From contig JBBBDQ010001156.1 in the NCBI GenBank assembly GCA_037127315.1, positions 598,001 to 662,000 on the forward strand: a stretch of 64,000 nt of DNA, in the 5' to 3' direction. This document shows positions 8,696 through 20,700 of the stretch, in pieces; position 1 is the stretch's first letter; each line of letters begins with the position of its first letter. A program made the translations under genes and the position numbers. Below the pieces are notes generated by a model. The model was not told where the DNA came from, searched no databases, and saw only the letters and a program-made list of their open reading frames with translations. This DNA is from Ascarosepion bandense. Lineage: Eukaryota > Mollusca > Cephalopoda > Sepiida > Sepiidae.

Positions 8696-10055
8696 AAAGA
8701 CTAGAATAAAAAAGTATTAAATAGAAAGAAAGAAAGAAAGAAAGAACAACGAATGCATGAGACTTTCCGTGAAAAGAGAGAATGAGAGAGAATTTAAAAA
8801 AAAAGGAAGAAAGGAATGAAGGAAGGAAAGAAGACAGAAAGAAAAAACAATCGAAATTTGTCTAAAAAATGAAAAATAAAAAGAATAAAACTATTTGAAA
8901 TTAATTAACTGGAGAGCCCAGAAATTTTAACTCTTTCTTCTTGATGTCAAATATAAGTTTCTTTTTTCGTTGAAATTGTCCCCAGAACTTTGTCGCTGCT
9001 CACCTATTCGGCTTATGGTATTCTCAGAATTCCTCTGTAGAACCACATTTCTACTGCTTCAGTCCACTTCTTCATCTGTGATGTGAATGTACACGTTATG
9101 TGAAAGACTAAAAGAATACTTAAAAGAAAGAAAGGAAAAACAAACACAATATAGAAACTGATGAAAGGAAGAAATTCAGAGAAAAAACTAAAGAATAAGA
9201 TTGTTTCTCAAAGAAAGAAAAACAGGAAGGAAAAAGAGAGAAAGAAAGAATGAAAATAAAAATAAGTTATTATGAATAAAAAGAAATAACGTGAAAGAAA
9301 AAAGAATATAATGTATAGGGAAAAAGAGAGAAAACTTGAAAAAGAGAGAAATATTTTAAAAAAAATGAAATTTCATTAATTCAGTGGATAATTTATTCGA
9401 ATAAAAAAAAAATAAATGTGAAAATTTGGGTCGAAGCAGAGAAATCGAGAATATTTTTATGAAAGAAAAAAAAAGAATAACAAAAGATGAAAGAAGGAAA
9501 AAATGAAATGAAAATCTCTGCAGATTGAGAATAAGAAAAAATGAAAGAAATAAACACTTGATAGAAGGAAAAATAAAAGCAGATCAGAAAAAAAAAAGAC
9601 TTAGAATAGAAGAATGAAGCATTATTCTAAAGACGGAAAAAAAAGTAGTATCATATTAGCAACTGAAACAAAATAAATAAATAAATAAATAAAAAGCGAA
9701 TTGACACTTCTCAAGAAATTTTTTTTTTCCCTAAGAGACGTGGGAGGAGCTTATAGTTGCACGCAGCTGACACATCTCAAAGAACGGAACTATTTATGCA
9801 CCAACGGGAAACAAATCACTTTTTCTTCGCTAAAAGTCGAAAAGGCGGATGAAATGAGAATGACGGACAGATGCTGTCCCGTGTCATGCGGCCTGTGTCC
9901 TGCGTTTCATTTGCGAGATGCAAATCAGTTTAAGCAGGTGGTTGGGTGCCAATAGTGAAAGAAAGAAAAAAAAGATATTAACATTAAAATGAGAGGCGAA
10001 AACTAAGAGCATCTATAGGTTTCTGTTTGCTGTCAGACATTCTATAGAAGTTGAG
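8696..10055. other. A-rich low-complexity region
   Basis: Dominated by AAAG, GAAA and AAAT motifs. Around 8975-9085 there is a short degenerate minus-strand match to the RTE-like LINE (the complement of a GAAATGTGGTTCTACAGAGG-type segment). The ORF at 9701-9955 has no recognisable family. Confidence 0.5.
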
Positions 10056-10058
10056 ATT

Positions 10059-10060
<2 letters not shown>

Positions 10061-10101
<41 letters not shown>

Positions 10102-10115
10102 TATATATATATATA

Positions 10116-10174
<59 letters not shown>
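10061..10174. repeat. (TA)n(CA)n(TA)n compound microsatellite
   Basis: A TA tract, a CA tract and a second TA tract. Confidence 0.95.
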
Positions 10175-10175
<1 letters not shown>

Positions 10176-10339
10176 GGAAGAGAATAAAAAATATTGGTTC
10201 ATAAGAGATTTAGATGAATATGAAAAAAATTAAGATTAGATATATATAAAGAGAATAAGAAATAATGATCAATGTCAGTATATTTTAATTTCTATCCCCC
10301 TACCAAATTTAATTTTCTTCTATATCTATCTATCTCTAT

Positions 10340-10622
<283 letters not shown>

Positions 10623-10798
10623 ATATATATATATATAATATGAGTGGTTTAAGCTAATAGAAATATATTCATATATATTCAACAGTTTAATATTTACTTT
10701 TCATAAACAGAGCCCAATATAGAATTAGAGCATTTATAGATGGTTATTATTGGTATAATATTAGCATACTGCAACTCAAAATATTTTGATTTGCAGTA

Positions 10799-10849
<51 letters not shown>

Positions 10850-11248
10850 GTGTATATATGCGTATTTATCTTTTAAAACTTATTTCTTCTTATTTTTTGA
10901 AGTCTTCTTCAGAAATATAAACATATATGAGTGACGTTAATTTTAGCCTACGATAAATAACTCAGCCCCCACTCCCACACATAATATATATATATATATA
11001 TATATATATTTATTCTTTTTCAAATCCCACGATTTTAGATTCCTATTCCATTTTGGACTTTCGGTATAACCTAATTGAATTTTACATTTAATACATGAAA
11101 AAAAATCCCACCCCAGATTTAAAATTTATAAAGACAATAATCAACCCTATGACCAAAAATAAAAATTAGAATTAAAAAATATTCAGTCAATAATATGCAG
11201 CTGATGATTGCGTAATAATTGAAAATCCGTGTCGTGTTATAAATGTAA

Positions 11249-11320
<72 letters not shown>

Positions 11321-11350
11321 ATTATGAACTGACCCTTCCGGAATTTCAAT
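10623..11350. repeat. Microsatellite-rich AT region
   Basis: Contains (TA)n at 10622-10638, 10803-10835, 10983-11010 and 11251-11286, and (GA)n at 11286-11317. No gene or transposon was recognised between them. Confidence 0.8.
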
Positions 11351-11985
11351 TTCTGGTCCTTACGATGTTAGTGTAGTTATAATACTCCGATCATATTTTT
11401 GTTTGTTTCTTATTATAATTTAATTTAATTTAAACTGAAACTTAAAATTAAAAATTAAAAAAATTATAAAAACTCAAAAGTTTAATTAATAGGGAGAATA
11501 TTCTAGGTCAGAGGGTATACGGTTCGTGCATATGTATCAAGGGCTATTACTTGTTTTTACTTTATTTAAAAACATAATTTTAAAAAAGGTGCATCTAGAA
11601 AAGTCGATTATAATCCGGATCTACCTATTTGATCAAATATTTATTTCTATGTTTGCATGTAATTCTCGATTCATTTCATTTGTTTAGCAAATTAGGGTTC
11701 CTTAAGTTTTAAATGAAATTAAGCTATATTAAATACAGTAGCACTGTCCTCTCAAAATAATTCAGACAATTAAATAGCAATTGGTTAAGTCTAGTAATAT
11801 CATCGCGAAAAGCAAATCTTAGAACGGAAATGGAAATTGATGTAACTTATGCCTTTTAGAAAAACTAGTTATCTTAAAACACTTCAAGAACCACTTATTA
11901 GACAACAGAAGTCGATTGCTGATTACATGCTTACATTAAAATAAATATCTGCTCAAATACGTTGACATAGATTAATATAGAGTTT
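11351..11985. other. Unassigned AT-rich spacer
   Basis: No ORF, RNA or repeat family recognised. Confidence 0.5.
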
Positions 11986-14449
11986 TTGAAAATTATTTTT
12001 ATTTATAATTATTTTTATATTATGAAAACATCTAAGAAAAAAGAAACATTGTTATAAAACGAGTACAAAAAAAGAAAAGAATTCATGAGGACAGAAGATA
12101 ATGATTGATATTGCATTTAATATGTAGAAAGAAAATAATAAAAAGAAAAAAACATTATTAAGGACAGAAACCGATAAAAGAAGAGGAATGACAAAAAGAG
12201 TAGATGACGAGTGACATAAGATTTAAATTTTTGAATGAATATCTGAAAATTGAAATTACATTATTAAGTAGCGAGAAGAATAAAAGAAGAAGACTCAAAT
12301 AGAAAAGAGATAACGATTAGTATTGCTTTTAAATTATTGAATGAATATAAGAAGAATGAAAAACTTTATTAATGAGCAAGGACAATAAAAGTAGTGGAAT
12401 CAAGAAGACTGTAGATAAAGAATAACATTGCTTTTAAATTTTCGAATGCATATTATTGAATGAATATAAGAAGAATGAAAAACTTTATTAATGAGCAAGG
12501 ACAATAAAAGTAGTGGAATCAAGAAGACTGTAGATAAAGAATAACATTACTTTTAAATTTTCGAATGAATATTAGTAAAACAAAACATGATTAAAGAGCG
12601 AAAATGTTAAAAGAAGAACTAAGAATAGATAATGATTGACATTGGATTTAAATTTTTAAACAAGTATGAGAAAAAGAAAAAAAAAACAAGAACAATAACC
12701 GAAGAGGAATCAACAAAACAGCAAGATAGCGATTGACATAGTTTCATTAAAAAAACTTAAATACAAAGAAAAAATGTAATATCATTAATAAATGAGAAAA
12801 ATAAAACAAGAGAAATCAAATAGAGAGTAAATTAAGTTTGACATTGCATTTAAATTTTTGTATACACATAAGAACGATTAATGATTAATATTTCGTTTTA
12901 AGTTTTGGATGATAGTAAGAAAAATAATTTTGTGGAGCAAGAACATAGAGTAGAGTAAACAAAAAGAGTTTAGATATCGAATGACATTGCTTTAAAATCT
13001 TTGAATGGATATTAGTAAAAAAAATATTAACGTGTGAGAAAAATAAAGAAGAGGAATCTAGCAGAAAGAAGATGACGGTTTAGATTGCATTTATATCTTT
13101 GAATGATTATAAAAAATAGGCATTATTAAGGAACGAGATCAATAGAAACGAAGAATTAAGAAGGCATTAGATAACGATTGATATTGCATTTAAATTTTAA
13201 GATGAATATGAGAAAAGACGAATCATTCTTAAGAAATGAGAACACTAAATGAAATAGAATAGAAAACAACGATTAATATTGATTTATATTTTTGAAAGAT
13301 TATATAGAAAAAAGATAAACATTATTAAATGAGAATTAAAAAAAAGGAATTGAGAAGGCAGTAAACAATTAATCTAAATTTTTGAATGGATGTAAGAAAA
13401 AATATTATTAGTTAATGAGAACAATAAAAGAACAGGAATCAAGAAGACACAGGAAAAATATTGACATTTTATATAAATTTCCGAAAGAATGTAAAAATAA
13501 CACATTAATTTCGAATGAATAGATAATGATAGTCATTCTATTTAATGCTATGAATGAACATGAGAAAAATAAAAAAAAACATTTTTAATGAATAAAGACA
13601 ACAAAAGATCACGTAATAAGAAGACAAAAGATTTATTTTTTAAATAAATATATGAAAAGTAAAAAAAGATTAAGTAGCGAGAACAATAAAAAAGAGGGAT
13701 TCTGAAAACAGAAAGATAATAATTGACATTGCAATTGAAGTTTTTAATGATTACAAGAAAAATTATTTTTAAGGAACGAGAACGATAAATGAAGAGAAAT
13801 CAAGAATACAATAGACAACGATTGACATTGCATTTAAATTTTTGAACAAATATACGAAAAAGTAAAAATATTATGGAGCAAGAACAAATTAAAAGAAGAG
13901 GAATAAAAAACAGTAGATAACAATTGACATTGCATTTAAATTTTTGAACAAATATACGAAAAAGTAAAAATACTATGGAGCAAGAACAAATAAAAAGAAG
14001 AGGAATAAACAACAGTAGATAACAATTGACATTGCATTTGAATTTTTTAATGAATATAAGAAAAAGTATAAATATTATGAAGCAAGAACAAATAAAAAGA
14101 AGAGGAATAAACAACAGTAGATAACAATTGACATTGCATTTGAATTTTTTAATGAATATAAGAAAAAGTATAAATATTATGAAGCAAGAACAAAAAAAGA
14201 ATAGGAATAAAAATGACAGTAGATAACGATTGATATTGCATTTAAATTTCTTAATGAATATAAGAAAAAATATTTAGTAATAAGAAAAATAAAGGAAGTT
14301 GAATCATTAAGACAATAGATAACGCTTGAAATGACATTTAAATGTTTGTAATAAATATAAAAAAACACCATAAAGTAGAGCTAACGTTAAAAGAATGGGA
14401 ATTAAGGAGAGACTAGATAATGCTAGGCATTGCTTTTACATTTTGAATG

Positions 14450-14453
<4 letters not shown>

Positions 14454-14503
<50 letters not shown>
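14454..14503. repeat. (TA)n microsatellite at LINE 3' end
   Basis: A 50-bp TA tract immediately followed by a LINE 3' terminus inside the satellite. Confidence 0.95.
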
Positions 14504-14506
<3 letters not shown>

Positions 14507-14780
14507 CCTGTGGCCCAAAGCAAGACATTTTACTGCCACTGTTGTGCAGGGAGTTACATAGGAGTAATGTTATGAGAAAGAGTGACAGGTGAGTGAGGTG
14601 GACGGAGAAAAAGGCATGAGAGAGAGGATGTAAGTTAGTGAGACAGGAGGTGACCATTGAACTTTACATTTGAATTCCTGAAGATTGTAGCTGTCGGGAA
14701 AGCAAGTACGGGGAAGGGAATTCTTCAGGCGGGAAGGTAGAGAAAAGAAGCTGATGGAGTAAAATTTGCGTTTAAAAAAA
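14504..14780 (-). pseudogene. Jockey/CR1-like LINE 3' end inside satellite
   Basis: Minus-strand 3' UTR and last codons of the LINE. It is most like the copies at 21281-22499 (shared GTGACAGGTGAGTGAG-like UTR and CTTCAGGCGGGAAGGTAGAG). Severely 5'-truncated. Confidence 0.8.
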
Positions 14781-15314
14781 TGGAAAAGATATTAAGAAGA
14801 TTGAAACAATAAACTAAGAATTATAAACATAGGCGTAGAAAACGATTGATATTGCATTTAACTTTTTAATGAATAAGAAATGATAAAAACAATATTACAT
14901 AGTGAGTACAATTTCAAAAGAGGAATATAGAAGATAGAATATAATAACATATATTACATTTACATTTTTGAATGGATTTAATAAAAAAAGAAAACATTAT
15001 TTAGATGCGAGAACAATAAAGAAAGAGTAGAAAAGAGAGTAGCTAATGATTGATATGGCATTAAAATTTTGAATGAATATACGAACAAAAACCCTTATTT
15101 AATCAGAACAATAAAAAAGGAATCGAGAAGACCAAAAAGCACACAATAAACATTGCATTTACAATTTTGAATGAATATAAGAAAACGAAAAATCTTTATT
15201 AACAAAAGAGAACAATAAAAGTAAAGGATTTAAGATTGACATTGCATTTAAAGTGCATGTCTATACTTCTGAGATGAGGTAATCTTTACATTATCTACAT
15301 TGTCTTGACTATTG

Positions 15315-15668
15315 TTTTCATCTTTATTGCCATTATCACGATATTTCAGCTTTTGTACGCTCCGGCTTTCTACAAGTGCTCAAAGACACCTGGCCCAGTA
15401 GATGTAGACGTTGGTTCGTTCAAGCGACTTGACCCAAAGAGTTGCGTATTCAATACCAGGCTACAGCAGTGGTCAACAAAGAACATAGAGCGTTAAGTTA
15501 AAGGGGGATAACTACATGGTTACCAGAAGTGGCATCGCACATGAAATGACAATTATATACCCAAGTGAACATAATGAAGTGTTCGGTTCGAAATTCTTAG
15601 GAAGTGAATAAAGCCCGAGCGTACAACGGCCTAAAATGTCGTAATAATGGCAATAAAGATCAGGAAAA
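15315..15668. mobile_element. MITE-like element with about 60-bp inverted ends
   Basis: 15315-15375 (ATCTTTATTGCCATTATCACG, then TTGTACGCTC-GGCTTT) is inverted at 15604-15668 (GGCTTT and GAGCGTACAA blocks, then AATGGCAATAAAGAT). The 230-bp interior has no transposase. An ORF at 15305-15496 runs through arm 1 and looks incidental. Target duplications were not resolved. Confidence 0.6.
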
Positions 15669-15669
15669 T

Positions 15670-16108
<439 letters not shown>

Positions 16109-16232
16109 AATCTAAGCAAGAACCAACAACCGAGCACGGTTTGCCTAACGGCTCGTCAGGGAAATTGGCGATCTAAATTATAGCTTGATTAATACTAGTT
16201 TTACTATTGGTATTGTTGTTTTGTTGTATAGT

Positions 16233-16237
<5 letters not shown>

Positions 16238-16279
<42 letters not shown>

Positions 16280-16458
16280 TGTTTTAGAACATGTACATAA
16301 TTTTTTCTATATATAGAAAAAATTATGTAAAATTATGCACATGTTCTAAAACATAATTTATAATAACTATTCACAGCTCTATACATCATATATCAAGCAC
16401 TGTTTTAAATTAATATTTTGAACGGTGAAAAAATTATTTCTTCATTCTGTACTCACTC

Positions 16459-16460
<2 letters not shown>
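16238..16460 (-). mobile_element. Fold-back family copy with terminal palindrome
   Basis: After a TA tract (16238-16275), arms of about 45 bp (ATTATGTTTTAGAACATGTA and its complement) face each other at 16270-16365. The following 16366-16460 is the reverse complement of 3018-3122, so this is an inverted relative of the element at 3018-3637. Confidence 0.7.

Positions 16461-16501
<41 letters not shown>
16461..16501. repeat. (TA)n microsatellite at LINE 3' end
   Basis: TA tract abutting the 3' terminus of the largest LINE copy. Confidence 0.95.
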
Positions 16502-16503
<2 letters not shown>

Positions 16504-16675
16504 ATAAGCGTTTCACCCCGAGCAAGGCATGTCACTGCCACTACTGTGCAGGGGACTACGTAGAGTGGAGAAAGAATGATGAAATATAGGAAATGACAGA
16601 GGGTGGGTGATAGGCGGTTAAGGATACCGAGAATGAGGGTTGGGTAGATGAGAGTGTTGTGAGAATAGTTGGGAG

Positions 16676-16904
16676 TTAGTGTGATAGGAGGTGTCTATTG
16701 ACCCTACATTTAAACACCTGGAGATTGTAACTGTCGGGAAAGCAGACTTGTGGAAGGGAGTTCCACAGGCGGGAAGCGCGAGAAAAGAAACTGTTGGAGT
16801 AGAATTTACGGTTATATCTTATTTGTTTAACTGTAAAAGGGTGGGACCTAGTTGCTAATCTAGTATCTCGTGTAAGCTCATCGTTAAGTACCTCCACTAA
16901 ATCG
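16676..16904 (-). pseudogene. LINE protein C-terminal end, displaced frame
   Basis: Encodes LVEVLNDEL, TRLATRSHPFTV, SRASRLWNSLPQVCFPDSYN and ends NRHLLSH. It corresponds to the C-terminus seen at 40425-40700, but is separated from the main reading frame by an A-rich insertion (16905-17000) that adds an early stop to the upstream frame. Confidence 0.8.
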
Positions 16905-18384
16905 CTAAAAAAAACAGCATATGATGAAATGGAAGATAGAGAAGACATAGAAAGTGAAGAGGAAAAAATGTATCTTTCTTTTTCTTTTCTTGATCGGAGC
17001 AGAAGCCATGAAAGTACTTGTAGAAGAGGCACAGGGAAGCCATATCACGCCGGTGTGAGAGCGGCTGCAGCCGGTCTGCCAAGTCAGTGTCAACCACGTT
17101 ACAGATCCTCCTTTGTATTTTGTCAAGAAGCCCAAGGAGAGCAGCAGGGGCACCCGACCAGATATGGCAGCAATATTCAATACACGGGCGGATGGTAGAT
17201 TTGTATATGTGCAGAATAGATTCAGGTGGGAAAAATTTCCGGGCCCTGCACAGGGAGCCCACTTTCATACCAGCAGATTTGGCAATGGATTCAATATAGT
17301 CATTCCATTTGAGGCCCGCCGAGAGTGTAAGGCCAAGGAGGCGTAGTATGTTACTCTCTGGGAGGCTAGCCTGTCCCATGCTAATGGGAGGTAGATGCGA
17401 TTGTCTATGGTGATTAGTTGATAACAGCTTTGTTTTGGAGGCATTGAAATTTACCAACCATTTCCTACCCCAGGTCACTACGGATTGGAGGTCCCTTTCA
17501 AGTACGGCAGCGAGGTTCACTTTGTCGTCCAGACCTGGTTTCTGATCGATGCGGGAGTAGATTGTTGTGTCGTCGGCATACATGCCAACTTGGGATCTAA
17601 TGGAGTCGGGGAGATCATTAATATAGATCATAAAGAGCGTGGGACCTAGGATAGAACCTTGAGGGACGCCCGCGTTCGTCTGGTAGTTTTGGGAGGTATG
17701 CCCATTTAATACCACCTTCAATGTGCGGTTAGAGAGGAAAGACTGGATGAGGTCAAACAGATGTCCAGTTATCCCATAGCTCCGCAGTTTGCACAAGAGG
17801 CCAGCATGCCAGACCCTGTCGAATGCTTTGGAGATATCCAAGGCAACGGTTCGGGCTTCACCATTCTTGTCAAGTGCCTGGTATATGTACACGGTAATGG
17901 TCGTTAGCATATCAGCAGTAGATCTGGTGAAGCGAAACCCATACTGTTTGTCAGAGAGAAGCCCGTTGGCCATAAGATGCTGAATTACCTCGGCGTTGAT
18001 AATGGCTTCGAAAACTTTGCCAAAGATTGGAAGGAAACTAATAGGATGGTAATTGGCGGGGTCTGAGGGTTCGCCAGAATTCTTAAATATAGGTACTACG
18101 CAGGAGGACTTCCAACAGGCAGGAAAGCAGGAAGCAGATAGGCAGAGGTTATAGAGTTTAGAGAGGACAGAGGAGAGTTCTGGGGCACATTTCTTCAGTA
18201 CTATGACTGGGATTCCGTCACCGCCGCTCGCTTTGTGTAGGTCAAGTTGCGCAATTATCTTGGCGACCAGCGAGGGTGTAATGTGGACGTTATTTAGTTG
18301 AGCCTTAGTTCTGGGTGGAAAGTCTGATGTAGGTATTCCTAACGAGTCCAGTGTCGAATTGGTTGAGAATCTACGGGCAAACAT
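16897..18384 (-). pseudogene. LINE reverse transcriptase (495 codons open)
   Basis: RNA-directed DNA polymerase of a non-LTR retrotransposon; it would copy the element RNA at a nicked chromosomal target. Motifs by residue: KASGGDGIP (51-59), NYHPISFLPIFGKVFE (111-126), YGFRFTRSTADML (148-160), ALDISKAFDRVWH (181-193, catalytic Asp 183), GVPQGSILGPTLF (239-251) and the YADD catalytic pair (269-272). All catalytic aspartates are present. The ATG at 18384 is probably not the true start: homologous codons continue upstream in another frame, one base out. The last 37 residues read through an insertion and are not native. The family is placed near Jockey/CR1 by style; the exact clade is uncertain. 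Confidence 0.85.
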
Positions 18385-19026
18385 TCAGCCTTGTCGGCTG
18401 GGGAGGTGAGAACTTCAAATTCATTGATTAGTGGGGGTATTGAAGTCTTGTTCCTGCTGAGCACGCTTTTGCAGAGACGCCAGTAATCTTTGGAGCCAAA
18501 CTTAGAGGATGCTATGCGTTGCCTAATTCTGGTAGCAAACGCCCTCTTGGCTTCGTTCAGTACTTTTTTACACTTGTTCCGTGCTGAGGTGAAAAAGCGC
18601 CTGTTTTGGTTCGACGAGCAGCTTCGATAGAGCCGGAAGAAATGGTTCCGGTGGGCAACAGCGGCCGAGCAAGCGGGTGAGAACCAGGGGGACGAATTTG
18701 GTTTTAGTTGGAATTTTCTGGCAGGGATAAAAGCATCGATGCCAGCCTTAACCCAAGAGGAGACTTCGGAGGCACAGTCTTCGACAGGAAGATCAAAGAC
18801 GTTGTTCCAGGGGACGTCGCAGAGGAAGTCCCCGAACGAGTCCCAGTCGGCTCTTTGGTAGCAGTATGATATTCTGCTGGTCTGGTTTTCTTGGGTAGAG
18901 TTAGTGCGGATTGATATGTTTACAGAGACTACGGCGCGGTCAGAGTTTCCGAGGGGGCAGAGTTTCCTGGTAGTGCAGGATTCTGGGATGGAGGTAAAAC
19001 AAAGGTCGAGTAAAGAGTCCCTTCCG
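18385..19026 (-). pseudogene. LINE endonuclease C-terminus and linker, open frame without ATG
   Basis: About 214 codons are open on the minus strand with no stop and no methionine. The start reads GRDSLLDLCFTSIPES, then GNSDRAVVSVN, the position of the SDH motif of apurinic-like endonucleases, here SDR. Next come DWDSFGDFLCDVPW, PWFSPACSAAVAHRNHFFRL and KDYWRLCKSVLSRN, the usual linker between endonuclease and reverse transcriptase. The His-to-Arg change would be expected to impair nicking. A one-base loss near 18383 separates it from the reverse-transcriptase frame. Confidence 0.8.
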
Positions 19027-19085
19027 ATATATATATATATGAATATTAACTGATTTTCTAAGAAAAAAAAATATATATATGAATA

Positions 19086-19205
19086 TTAAGTGATTTTCTA
19101 AGAAAAGCTTAGCTGTGGTAAAGATCCCAGTGAGGATAAACTCACTAATCAATTGTAAGGACTCTAGCGAGACGAGATTGTTAACCATCACACTATTTTG
19201 TGGTA
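19086..19205 (-). mobile_element. Second SINE-like family, tRNA-like head, copy 1
   Basis: Aligns with 48704-48842: TGATTTTCTAAG, CCCAGTGAGGAT, CAATTGTAA, GCGAGA-GAGATTG. In the other copy the minus strand contains GTTCGATCCTCAC, a B-box-like element. The left part is tandemly repeated (19038-19062 and 19078-19102) around short TA tracts. Confidence 0.55.
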
Positions 19206-19439
19206 TTTTCAATATTTTTGAAGTATGGTACAATATTGTGAGCATTCATTTTCTGTTTCGATAAATCTCCACCGTTAAAGAGAATTCTGAATTCCTGTCA
19301 TGATTTATTAATTCGACGAGCAGCTTTAAATTCAATCAGCGTCACAGAATGTACTACGAATGTATTAGATTTCGCTGAATAATATTTCAGAATAACAACA
19401 CAGGAGTGTGCTCGTCAAAACATACATCCTTGTCCAAAT

Positions 19440-19897
19440 TAATTGAAACAAGAACCAATTAGGGCTTACTAGGATCTTTCACACATTCTCTGATCACGTA
19501 TACTTCACCCTGATCACATCTTGTTTTTGTTTTTCTCTACCGACAGCATTTCGTTTTTCCGTTTTGGACTGGTGGATCCAGTTTATTTCTTCGCCTTGGT
19601 GGCACAACTGACAGTTAAAATGCAAATACCAAAAATATCGGCGATCTCTCTGTAAGGCTTTCCAGTGTGCTCGTGCAGCGTTATAATTTTCATACGCTTC
19701 CTTATAGAGAGTTGCTGTAGAACAACTAATCGACAGTTGAGACAATAGTGTCTGGGCATGAGAAAAACCTTAAGCAGTCACGGATGACGCAATATTTTTC
19801 AAAGCCAACGAAATTTCTTTATGCACCCGAAAATAGATTCATATTACTGCATACCACTGCATCTGAGGATAAAACAGAATCGATTATATCCTGGCTC
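19440..19897 (-). pseudogene. Tc1-like transposase N-terminal remnant, copy 1 (split by LINE)
   Basis: Aligns over its length with 53990-54420. Minus-strand codons (ALQRDRRYF, GEEINWIHQS and frameshifted neighbours) correspond to the helix-turn-helix region that is clearer in the second copy. The element is interrupted at about 19897 by a LINE and resumes near 20535 with GTGAAAGAAAGGAAACC, matching 54474 onward in the other copy. Confidence 0.65.
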
Positions 19898-20535
19898 TCT
19901 TTTTTTAATCGTTTCACCCCAAGCAAGGCGGTAATGCTACTGATGAGCAAGGGGCTACATAAGAGGAAAAGATAAGATAGGAGGGGAGTAAAGAGAAAGA
20001 CAAATTAGCTATAAGAGGTGTCAGAGAAGGGAGGAAGAGAAGGGTGGGAATACAGATGTGATGACAGTTGCAAAGGTAGAGAGAAAAGAAAAAATATACA
20101 AGGTGTCAAGTGCTTAAGCGATGGGTATTGACATTGCATTTAAATTCCTGGAAACTGTAACCGTCAAGAAAGCAAGAATATGGAAGAGAGTTTCACACGC
20201 ATAAAGTGCAAGAAAAGAAGCTGATGGAGCAGAATATTTGGTTGATCTACCTTGGAATAGGTGGGACCCAGTTGCCAGTCAGGTTGCACGAGTAAACTCA
20301 TGTGGCAAGGGCACCAGTGACTTAAGTTCGTCGGAGCAGAAGCCATGAAAATATTTATAGAACAGACAGAGGGAAGCCACATCCCGTCGGTGAGAAAGTG
20401 GCTGAAGTCGAGCCGCCAAGTCGGTACCTATCACATTAATGATTCTCCTTTTGCGCCCGTCGAGAATACTGAGATGAATTGCGGGGGCGCCTAACTATAT
20501 ATGACAGCAGTATTCCATGCACAGACGGATGGTAT
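19898..20535 (-). pseudogene. Jockey/CR1-like LINE, 3' end, inserted in Tc1 remnant
   Basis: Minus-strand 3' block (CCTTGCTTGGGGTGAAACG), UTR, and degenerate C-terminal codons (LWNSLP-like, HGFCSDE-like and LVRDRYRLGGSTSATFS-like). It contains ATTGACATTGCATTTAAATT at 20128, identical to the satellite core at 11990-15262. It replaces nothing in the flanking Tc1 sequence, so it is a younger insertion. Confidence 0.8.
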
Positions 20536-20700
20536 GGTGAAAGAAAGGAAACCAAATCAGTTGTTTCAGTTAATTTGCGCAAAGGTTTATATGTGAAGTA
20601 GTGCAAACGACTTAACGATCCGTCATGGGTATTAAAACTGACTAAAATGAATAAATAATTTTTACTAGATCTAGTTGGTTGCGTTTCCAGAGAATCCATT
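20536..20700 (-). pseudogene. Tc1-like element 5' flank (continuation)
   Basis: GTGAAAGAAA, CAGTTGTTTCAGTTAATTTGCGC and later blocks match 54470-54560 in the second Tc1 copy. No coding region. Confidence 0.55.

Larger units (their letters stand above)
11990..15262. repeat. Satellite array, monomer about 102 bp, with LINE-like segment
   Basis: About 30 degenerate monomers. Each has ATTGACATTGCATTTAAATT, TTTTGAATGAATAT-AG, an AACATTATTAA-like block and GAACAATAAAAGAAGAGGAA. Successive ATTGACATTG blocks at 13821, 13923, 14025, 14127 and 14229 give a period of 102; the outer monomers vary. One 111-bp segment is duplicated almost exactly (12347-12438 and 12458-12549). A (TA)n tract and a LINE 3' end interrupt the array at 14454-14780. 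The 20-mer ATTGACATTGCATTTAAATT also occurs in the LINE 3' region at 20128. Confidence 0.9.
16501..19026 (-). mobile_element. Jockey/CR1-like non-LTR retrotransposon, 5'-truncated, near-coding
   Basis: The longest LINE copy (2.5 kb). Minus-strand order: end of an apurinic-type endonuclease, a linker, the reverse transcriptase, a C-terminal domain, then a 3' UTR with the end block CCTTGCTCGGGGTGAAACG. The 5' end is lost where a TA tract begins (19027), and a TA tract also borders the 3' end. Damage is light: one frameshift near 18383 and an insertion of about 100 bp near the C-terminus (16905-17000). Confidence 0.9.

Noticed and set aside
9701..9955. 84-codon ORF as an exon
   Set aside because: No family match, A-rich surroundings, and no convincing splice pairing seen.
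13800..14114. 104-codon hydrophobic repeat ORF, possible membrane protein
   Set aside because: It follows the 102-bp satellite monomer, which happens to be divisible by three; no start context or other support.
16897..18384. Host gene with a reverse-transcriptase domain
   Set aside because: It lies in a truncated LINE with the family 3' UTR and several sister copies in the window.
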